From the NCBI GenBank assembly GCA_025999115.1, contig BNWW01000077.1, positions 1 through 8,555 on the forward strand: a stretch of 8,555 nucleotides of DNA, in the 5' to 3' direction. This DNA comes from Bacteroidia bacterium. Its GTDB lineage: Bacteria; Bacteroidota; Bacteroidia; Bacteroidales; Azobacteroidaceae. A program made the position numbers and the translations under genes. A model generated the notes under the pieces. It did not search any database, was not told the DNA's origin, and saw only the letters and a list, made by a program, of their open reading frames with translations. Positions 1 through 5,953 of the stretch are shown in pieces. Each line of letters starts with the position of its first letter. The stretch's first letter is position 1.

Positions 1-18
1 AACCACTTTATTTTTTTG

Positions 19-48
19 TTGGGAGCACTAAATTTAGTGATAATTTTT
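19..48 (+). promoter_or_regulatory. Possible Bacteroidetes-type promoter (TTG / TAATTTTT)
   Basis: TTG at 19-21 is followed after 19 bases by TAATTTTT at 41-48. This matches the Bacteroides consensus TTG-N19-21-TAnnTTTG except for the last base. It would place the transcript start near 55, about 105 bases ahead of the TTG start of the adhesin ORF. The region is AT-rich, so a chance match is quite possible. Confidence 0.25.
26..39. repeat. Perfect 14-bp palindrome (CACTAAATTTAGTG)
   Basis: The 14 bases read the same on both strands. The palindrome sits between the two halves of the possible promoter, where an operator for a dimeric regulator could lie. A short hairpin (5-bp stem, AATT loop) followed by a T-run at 44-48 is another reading, giving a weak terminator of an upstream gene. 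Confidence 0.4.
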
Positions 49-53
49 CAAAC

Positions 54-92
54 AGCAAAGCGTTTTAAGTATTTTATTTATAACGCTTTGCT
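54..92. repeat. 11-bp perfect inverted repeat with a 17-base spacer
   Basis: AGCAAAGCGTT at 54-64 is repeated inverted as AACGCTTTGCT at 82-92, so the strand can fold into an 11-bp stem with a 17-base AT-rich loop. No T-run follows on the plus strand and none of note precedes it for the minus strand, so it is a poor intrinsic terminator. It could be a 5' leader hairpin, a protein-binding site or a recombination remnant. Confidence 0.6.
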
Positions 93-160
93 AATATATC
101 TAATCGCTTAATTGCGGATTTAAGGTAGACCAAAAAGTATATTTCAGAGTTCAAAAAAGT

Positions 161-3100
161 TTGGATCCTGACAATCCGGTATATACTCAAATGTTATTTT
201 TAGAAGTAAAACCCTCTATCCCTCAATTATCGGTTGAAGCAACAACAAATCCTCTTTGTTACGGACAAACCGGTTCCGTAAAGTTAAGAGTCGAGGAAGA
301 TTTATACGACAATACACAACTTCAGTTCTTCTGGGGCCGCAACAACGATTTAGGCAGTCGTTCTTTATCCGATTTTGCTTCCGACAATACCTTAACATTA
401 GATGGATTGGCAGCCAAATCCGATACTTTATTTATAGCCGGATTTGATGGAAATCATGAAATAACAACCACCTCTCAATTTATTGTTTTAGAGATTACCC
501 AACCCGCCCCCATCACCTATTCCACTACCGCCACACAAGATGTAACCTGCTACCAAGGCAACAATGGCTCCGCCAACATCACCGCTTCCGGCGGCAACGG
601 CAATTATCTTCTTTATTGGAAGAAAACAAGCGATGCCAATTTTACACAAACCGCTTTTCCCGCCAATGCCACGGAAATAACCGTGAATAATCTCATTAAA
701 GGCGCTTACCAATTTTACGTCAAAGATACGAATGGTTGCGAAAAGCTAACTTTAGAAAATCAATTGGATATACAAACCGTAGTGATTCAAGGGCCGGAAC
801 AAGGCGTGTTGGTGGCGGTCGTGGATTCGCTGTTGCCTTCCGGCTATAATCTTCCCAACGGTTTTGTTACGATAGAGGCGCACGGTGGAACTCCCAGCCC
901 GTCGGGAATGTATCAAGTGGTTTGGCGAAACGCTCGAAATCAAATCCTCAATACACATACGGAAGAAATGAGTGGCGGCCAATTTCACTCCACGCTGACG
1001 AATATTACCGGTGGCGATTATTCCGCACAAATCACGGATGATAAAGGTTGTGTACAGAATTTCAATTTTCATTTAGATCAACCGCCTCTGTTAACGGTAT
1101 TAATCGAAGAAAGAGATACGATTCGATGCAACGGAGCAACCGACGGCCAATTAATCGCTCACGCCACGGGTGGTGTTGTAGAAACGCCTTATAATTACCG
1201 CTGGTATAAAAAAGAAGAAAACGCATATATTCTTACGAATGCAACGGATAGTATTTATCGTAATTTGAGCGCCGGCGACTATCGCGTAGTCGTAACCGAC
1301 GGCAGCAGGGAACCGAATACTGCTTCTGTCGATTACCGTTTGAAAGAACCGGACAAGGTATTAGCGACTCTTATCAATGTGCAGGACGTTAGCTGTTTTG
1401 ATTCCGATAACGGGAAGGTGCAAATAACGGTCGGCGGCGGCAATGAAAATTACGAATTGTTGTATAAAGAGAGCGCAGACGATGTTTTTCAAAAAAAGAC
1501 GATTTCCAAACCGGCCAACGTTTTTTCGATAGATAATCTGAAAGCCGGTGAATATCAATTTTTTGTAAGCGATGGAAAGCAGTGTGTGGCGTATTTTTCG
1601 ACTAATCCGGAAACAACATCGGCATCTGTTACGATTAATCAACCGCAAAAGGCTTTGCAAATAACTTCTGTATCCATCCACTCGCCCTCCGGCGCCGGAC
1701 TGTCCAACGGCGGCATCACCTTACGCATTACCGGCGGCACACCCAACGACCTTGCCCCCGCCTATACCGTCGTCTGGAAAGACGAAGCCAACAATATTCT
1801 CTCCTCTTCTTACGAAATGGAAGGCGATGACGTGCTGATTTCCAAACTCGCAAACCGTCCCCAAGGTACTTACCGGGTGGAAATCAGCGATAAAAACGGT
1901 TGTTCTTTAGCGGAAACTTATCTTTTAATAGAACCGGAACCATTGGTCGTTTCGTTGGAAAATCCAGCGAGCATTCTGTGTTATAATGAGCATACCGGCA
2001 CACTTATCGCCCATGCAAGCGGCGGCGTGGCTAAAAATGCTCCGGCATTACCCTATACTTATCAATGGTTCGAAATCAAGGACGGTAATACTTTTTTGAT
2101 GGAAAACCGTACCGACAGCGTACTCGACAACCTGCCCGCCGGCTATTACCAGGTCCAAATCACGGACAATAGCGACCCGGCCAACAATGCGCAATCGACT
2201 GTTTTTCAAATTACCCAGCCGGCTTTGCTGAATACCCAGTTGGTTACGCATAATATCTCTTGTTTCGGCTCCAACGATGGGTTTATTCATCTCAGCGTTA
2301 CCGGCGGCACGGGCGATTACCGGCTTTTTTACAAACAAAACGAGGAAGCGTATCAAGAATTAGCGATCAATCAGACAGACAAGACCTTCTATTTGGATCA
2401 TCTGTTTGCCGGAAGCTACACCTTATATATTATGGACGGCAATCATTGTTACGCCAAAATCGAAAATGAAGACATTCACACGCTGCAACTTACGCAACCG
2501 GACGCGCCGTTAAGCATCGCATCGGCTATTGTAACTGATGTTTCGGGTTTTGGCCGTTCGGACGGCAGTATCGTCATTGCCATCGCCGGCGGAACTCCTC
2601 CCTACAATGTGGAATGGAAAGACGGAAACGGACAAAGGATAGCCACACCGGAAAACCTGTTGATTGGAGAATATTCGGTTCGAATTACCGACAGTAATTT
2701 TGCCGGAGCCACACCGGAAACCAATGCGACCTGTGTGGTAACCGGTTCTTATTCGATTATTCAACCGGAACCATTAGCCGGAACGATTGAAGAAACACAT
2801 TTTGTTTCCTGTTTTGAAAGTGTGGATGGCGAATTGACGGCACACATACAGGGCGGAATTAAAAATCCGAATACCAATGAATTACCCTATAAATACACTT
2901 GGAATCAAGGAAGCACGGATAGCATTCTATCCAATATCGTTGCCGGTACCTACCGTTTAACCATTGAAGATTACAGTTGCACACCCAATATTATTACTTT
3001 GGAATACGAATTGTTACAACCCGGTGCATTGCAAGCCGCCGTCACTCAAACGGAAGTGTATTGCGGGGGAACCACCCCGATTTCGGTCGAAGTCAGTGGC

Positions 3101-4240
3101 GGCACACTTCCTTACCGCTACCAATGGGCGAAAGGCGACACGACACCGGTAGTCGAAAATGTCGGCGCAGGAGAATATCCGGTGCTGATTACCGATGCCC
3201 GCGGCTGCGAAATCACCGTAACCGCCATCGTTTCCACCCCCGCCGATTTACAAGTCGATGCCATCGCACATCACCCCATCTGTTTTGAGGCGGACAACGG
3301 TTGGCTCGAATTGCTGGTATCCGGCGGAGAAGCCCCTTATACCTATTTGTGGGACAACGGTTCGACGGAAAAAGACCTCAAAAACCAACCCGCCGGAACG
3401 TATTCTGTAACCGTAACCGACGTCCACGGCTGTTCATTCTTCCGCTCGTTCCAATTGGTCGATCCGGCCCCGTTGCAAGTATTTATTGGCGAAGACCGTA
3501 CCTTGTGCAACGGCCAACAATTGACGATTTCCCCAACGATAGAAGATCTGCTAACGCAATTCCAATGGAGTGGCCCTAATGATTTCACAGCCACTACACC
3601 TACGATAACGGTACGCGAAGAAGGTGTTTATCGCCTCTTGATAACCGATTCCAAAGGTTGTCAAGCAACGGACCACTTGCAAATTACAGTCAAAGAATTA
3701 GATATTGCTTCCGAAATCGTAGTCGCCTCGCAGGTCTTTGCCAACGACACCATCCTGTTTGTCAACATCAGCGACCCTGAACCCGAACGGAGTGAATGGC
3801 TGTTCGACCCCGACCCCCGCATCCAATTGGTTGATGTTCAGGAACATTACGCCAAAGTGATTTTTGCCGAACCGGGCGTGTATGCCGTGGGCTTCCGTAC
3901 CTACGTGGACGAATGTTGGCAAGACGATTTCCAATCCATCACAGTGGCCGAAGCGGACGATCGCGACCTTGAAACGTTTGGCGAATCGATTATCGAAGAA
4001 TTTACGGTCTATCCCAATCCCAGCGGCGGGCAGTTCACGGTGGAGGTGAAACTGAACAAAATCAGTCCCATTCGCCTGCGGATGTTCAGTTTAAGTCAAG
4101 GCATTGTCGTGGATGACCGGCGGGCGAGCGAGAGCGACCGATATTCCTTGTCCTACCGCTTAGCTGTAGCGCCGGGCGTGTATGCTTTGGTGTTGGAAAC
4201 GCCTTCGGGAAGTATGAATCTTAAACTGATTGTGTTATGA
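161..4240 (+). CDS. SprB-repeat surface protein with T9SS type A C-terminal sorting domain; N-terminus apparently missing
   Basis: This is a 1359-codon ORF read as a giant surface adhesin-like protein. After an N-terminal beta-rich part (residues 1-111, with a PLCYGQTGSV module start) it carries about eleven SprB-like modules. Their typical pattern is Cys-(Y/F)-x-x-x-x-G near the start, then SGG or TGGT, PYxYxW, an AGxY turn and a closing TDxxGC. Nine of them form three super-repeats (residues 112-950). Two more have Cys968 and Cys1041 near their starts. A diverged Ig/PKD-like pair spans about 1110-1270. The C-terminal 79 residues (1281-1359) start with VYPNPSGGQFTVEV and end with the GVYALVLE and KLIVL strands, typical of T9SS type A sorting domains. 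In known systems this domain is removed and the protein is anchored on the cell surface. The start is doubtful: TTG at 161 and ATG at 191 both lack a signal peptide, and the frame is open and protein-like back to 104. It overlaps the next gene by 4 bases. Family-level function is adhesion or gliding; the ligand is unknown. It need not be an orthologue of SprB itself. Confidence 0.88.
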   Translation: MDPDNPVYTQMLFLEVKPSIPQLSVEATTNPLCYGQTGSVKLRVEEDLYDNTQLQFFWGRNNDLGSRSLSDFASDNTLTLDGLAAKSDTLFIAGFDGNHEITTTSQFIVLEITQPAPITYSTTATQDVTCYQGNNGSANITASGGNGNYLLYWKKTSDANFTQTAFPANATEITVNNLIKGAYQFYVKDTNGCEKLTLENQLDIQTVVIQGPEQGVLVAVVDSLLPSGYNLPNGFVTIEAHGGTPSPSGMYQVVWRNARNQILNTHTEEMSGGQFHSTLTNITGGDYSAQITDDKGCVQNFNFHLDQPPLLTVLIEERDTIRCNGATDGQLIAHATGGVVETPYNYRWYKKEENAYILTNATDSIYRNLSAGDYRVVVTDGSREPNTASVDYRLKEPDKVLATLINVQDVSCFDSDNGKVQITVGGGNENYELLYKESADDVFQKKTISKPANVFSIDNLKAGEYQFFVSDGKQCVAYFSTNPETTSASVTINQPQKALQITSVSIHSPSGAGLSNGGITLRITGGTPNDLAPAYTVVWKDEANNILSSSYEMEGDDVLISKLANRPQGTYRVEISDKNGCSLAETYLLIEPEPLVVSLENPASILCYNEHTGTLIAHASGGVAKNAPALPYTYQWFEIKDGNTFLMENRTDSVLDNLPAGYYQVQITDNSDPANNAQSTVFQITQPALLNTQLVTHNISCFGSNDGFIHLSVTGGTGDYRLFYKQNEEAYQELAINQTDKTFYLDHLFAGSYTLYIMDGNHCYAKIENEDIHTLQLTQPDAPLSIASAIVTDVSGFGRSDGSIVIAIAGGTPPYNVEWKDGNGQRIATPENLLIGEYSVRITDSNFAGATPETNATCVVTGSYSIIQPEPLAGTIEETHFVSCFESVDGELTAHIQGGIKNPNTNELPYKYTWNQGSTDSILSNIVAGTYRLTIEDYSCTPNIITLEYELLQPGALQAAVTQTEVYCGGTTPISVEVSGGTLPYRYQWAKGDTTPVVENVGAGEYPVLITDARGCEITVTAIVSTPADLQVDAIAHHPICFEADNGWLELLVSGGEAPYTYLWDNGSTEKDLKNQPAGTYSVTVTDVHGCSFFRSFQLVDPAPLQVFIGEDRTLCNGQQLTISPTIEDLLTQFQWSGPNDFTATTPTITVREEGVYRLLITDSKGCQATDHLQITVKELDIASEIVVASQVFANDTILFVNISDPEPERSEWLFDPDPRIQLVDVQEHYAKVIFAEPGVYAVGFRTYVDECWQDDFQSITVAEADDRDLETFGESIIEEFTVYPNPSGGQFTVEVKLNKISPIRLRMFSLSQGIVVDDRRASESDRYSLSYRLAVAPGVYALVLETPSGSMNLKLIVL
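494..1339 (+). repeat. Super-repeat unit 1 of the adhesin (three SprB-like modules A-B-C)
   Basis: Residues 112-393 (282 aa) hold three different modules. Module A has Cys130 and ends in KDTNGC. Module B has no initial Cys but has SGYNLPNG and HGGTP and ends in DDKGC. Module C has Cys323 and LIAHATGG and ends in VTDGS without Cys. The same order and the same cysteine pattern return in unit 2. The repeat is visible at protein level; the DNA has diverged. Confidence 0.8.
1340..2209 (+). repeat. Super-repeat unit 2 of the adhesin (modules A'-B'-C')
   Basis: Residues 394-683 (290 aa) repeat unit 1 in the same module order. The module A' Cys is residue 412, 282 residues after Cys130. Module B' begins SGAGLSNG (L514, 283 residues after L231). 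Module C' has Cys607, 284 residues after Cys323, and shares LIAHASGG with unit 1. The near-constant offset shows that the triad, not the single module, was duplicated. Confidence 0.8.
2210..3010 (+). repeat. Super-repeat unit 3 of the adhesin (modules A''-B''-C'')
   Basis: Residues 684-950 (267 aa) are the third copy and the shortest. Module A'' has Cys701 (289 residues after Cys412). Module B'' begins SGFGRSDG near residue 796. Module C'' has Cys884 and LTAHIQGG. The closing part differs from units 1 and 2: module B'' carries an insertion around residues 846-858, and module C'' is shorter and ends in DYSC. The following modules (Cys968, Cys1041) are of the generic SprB type and do not continue the triad. 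Confidence 0.75.
4001..4237 (+). other. T9SS type A C-terminal sorting domain (within the adhesin)
   Basis: Residues 1281-1359 begin with the FTVYPNPSGGQ signature and continue as short beta-strands (RLRMFSL, GVYALVLE, NLKLIVL), ending at the stop. This is the conserved layout of TIGR04183-type domains, which direct folded proteins through the T9SS outer-membrane translocon. An acidic linker (EADDRDLE) precedes it. The motif is read directly; removal of the domain after export is known from the family. Confidence 0.88.
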
Positions 4241-5949
4241 TAAAACGAAAATATATTCTTACAGTGCTGCTTGTATGGGCTGCTTCGGCGGTCGTTGCCC
4301 AAAGCCTGCGCCTCGAAGACCTAAAAGACAATTTCGGTAAAGGCAAAGCCGTCAAACTCAACGGCGGCGCCTCACTCAACACGGTCTATGATGCGGGCAA
4401 CGATATGATGGGGCGCGATCCGTTCGCCTACTACCTCAACGGCAACCTCAATCTGAATATTTACGGACTGGTCGATTTGCCGTTTTCGTTTAGTATAACC
4501 AATTCGGGAAACAGTTATAAACTGCCGTCGTCGCCTAACCGCTTGAGTTTGCATCCTTCCTATAAATGGATTACCGCCCATATCGGCGATGTGTCGATGA
4601 CGTTTTCGCCCTACACCCTCAGCGGGCATATTTTTACCGGCGCTGGCGTGGAACTGACCCCCGGCGGCTGGGAGTTTGCCGCCTTGTATGGCCGATTCTT
4701 GAAAGCGGTGGAATACGACAGTTTGCAGGCGGCGATTTTACCGAATTATAAGCGGGTGGGGTATGGGGTAAAGGCCGGACGTTCTGCAGAAAAATACCAA
4801 GTATCCATTAATTTGTTTAATGCTAAAGATGAAGTCAATTCCCTGCTCGTTCCGCCCGATAGTTTGGGGATTATGCCGATGGAGAATTTGGCGGGAGGGG
4901 TGACGTTTATGTACCGGCCTGTTCAGATAATCAAAATCAGTGGAGAGTATGGACTAAGTTTGTTGACCAACGACCGGCGTTCTCCTGCCAATGATCGCAA
5001 CGGTCTGTTGGGTGCGTGGGCTGGCGGAAATCAATCATCGAGCGCCTATAATGCTTTCAAGGCAAAGGTCGATTTAGTGGGAAAAAGCAACAGCATCGGC
5101 CTCGGTTACGAACGCATCGACCCGGGTTATAAAACACTGGGGGCGTATTATTTTGTGAACGATATAGAAAATATCACGGTCAATGCGGCACAATCGTTTT
5201 GGAAAGAGAAAATGAATTTAAGTATGAGTATCGGCTACGAACGCGACGATTTGGATAAAAAGAAAGCTAACTTTTCTTCTCGAATTGTCGGTTCTATAAA
5301 TCTGAGCGCCAAAATCAACGAACGTATCAATGCCAATCTCTCATACAGTAATTTTCAGAATTACACCAATGTCCGTTCCAACTTTGAATTGATTAATCAA
5401 GAAAATCAATTCGATTTGTTGGATACGCTCAACTTTGTGCAATTGAGCCAAAATGCGAATCTTAATGTCGGCATCGTTACCAAAAAGACAGAAAAACAGG
5501 AACATTCGCTCAACATGAATTTTTCTTGGCAAGATGCCGCTGGCAAACAGGGAGATACTTATCAAGCAGGAAGTTTGTCGGAAATGATCAATGCTTCGGC
5601 TGCTTATACTTGCAATTTTTTAGAATCCGGCTTGTCATTATCCGGGAATATGAATTTGAATAACAGTAAATTATCCACCGGCAACGCGCTGACTTTGGGG
5701 CCGACAATAGAAATATCCTCCAAACTTTGGAAAAAGAAAATCAACTTGCGCGGTTCGTTGTCCTACAATACCGGTTTGTTGGAAGGAATCAAACAAAACG
5801 AAGTGTTTTTAGGTAGAATAAGCAGCAGTTATTCGCCTTTTAAAAAACATAGCATTATCTTTGCCTATAATTTACAATGGCGCACGTCGGTCAATCGACC
5901 GGACACCAACCATTCGTTAATCACGGCGGGATATTCTTATAATTTTTAA
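4237..5949 (+). CDS. Outer-membrane beta-barrel protein, family not recognised
   Basis: This 570-residue protein starts with a clear Sec signal peptide: basic MIKRK, a hydrophobic core and the VVA|Q cleavage context around residues 19-22. There is no lipobox Cys, so it is not a lipoprotein. The rest is rich in alternating hydrophobic/polar strands with Tyr, Gly and Asn turns (for example LNGNLNLNIYGL, ISGEYGLSLL, NSIGLGYERI, MNLSMSIGYERD, INANLSYSNF). It ends in an aromatic-terminated strand (LITAGYSYNF), the usual signal for insertion by the BAM complex. No TonB plug domain or TonB box is evident, and the length is well above that of PorP/SprF-type T9SS barrels. The start ATG overlaps the stop of the adhesin gene (ATGA), which points to translational coupling. 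The next gene follows after 4 bases. A role as anchor, export partner or pore for the neighbouring surface proteins is inferred from context only. Confidence 0.8.
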   Translation: MIKRKYILTVLLVWAASAVVAQSLRLEDLKDNFGKGKAVKLNGGASLNTVYDAGNDMMGRDPFAYYLNGNLNLNIYGLVDLPFSFSITNSGNSYKLPSSPNRLSLHPSYKWITAHIGDVSMTFSPYTLSGHIFTGAGVELTPGGWEFAALYGRFLKAVEYDSLQAAILPNYKRVGYGVKAGRSAEKYQVSINLFNAKDEVNSLLVPPDSLGIMPMENLAGGVTFMYRPVQIIKISGEYGLSLLTNDRRSPANDRNGLLGAWAGGNQSSSAYNAFKAKVDLVGKSNSIGLGYERIDPGYKTLGAYYFVNDIENITVNAAQSFWKEKMNLSMSIGYERDDLDKKKANFSSRIVGSINLSAKINERINANLSYSNFQNYTNVRSNFELINQENQFDLLDTLNFVQLSQNANLNVGIVTKKTEKQEHSLNMNFSWQDAAGKQGDTYQAGSLSEMINASAAYTCNFLESGLSLSGNMNLNNSKLSTGNALTLGPTIEISSKLWKKKINLRGSLSYNTGLLEGIKQNEVFLGRISSSYSPFKKHSIIFAYNLQWRTSVNRPDTNHSLITAGYSYNF

Positions 5950-5953
5950 TTTG

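Noticed and set aside
54..92. Inverted repeat as a rho-independent terminator
   Set aside because: The loop is 17 bases and the stem is followed by AATATATCTAAT rather than a T-run.
1..108. Open frame 1 stretch of 36 hydrophobic codons (FIFLLGALNLVIIF and similar) up to a stop at 109-111, as the tail of an upstream membrane protein or a displaced signal peptide
   Set aside because: It has no ATG, it is very AT-rich (random AT-rich DNA translates to F, I, L, Y, K and N), and the palindrome and inverted repeat lie within it. It cannot be told from non-coding DNA.
494..3010. Regularly spaced repeats as a CRISPR array or DNA satellite
   Set aside because: The repeats are about 850 bases long, protein-coding and diverged at DNA level. 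They are domain repeats.
2964..3579. Plus-strand open frames in other phases (2964-3152, 2977-3288, 3301-3579)
   Set aside because: They give Arg/His-rich low-complexity translations typical of shifted frames in GC-richer coding DNA and lie inside the SprB modules.
488..3934. Minus-strand open frames opposite the adhesin (for example 488-712, 752-1072, 1361-1681, 2048-2356, 3698-3934)
   Set aside because: They lie wholly opposite a strongly supported coding frame with clear repeats, have no recognisable domains, and mirror its codon pattern.
4237..5949. Assignment of the barrel as PorP/SprF or as a TonB-dependent receptor
   Set aside because: It is much longer than the PorP/SprF family, no TonB box or plug domain is visible, and the sequence shows no motif that decides for either.
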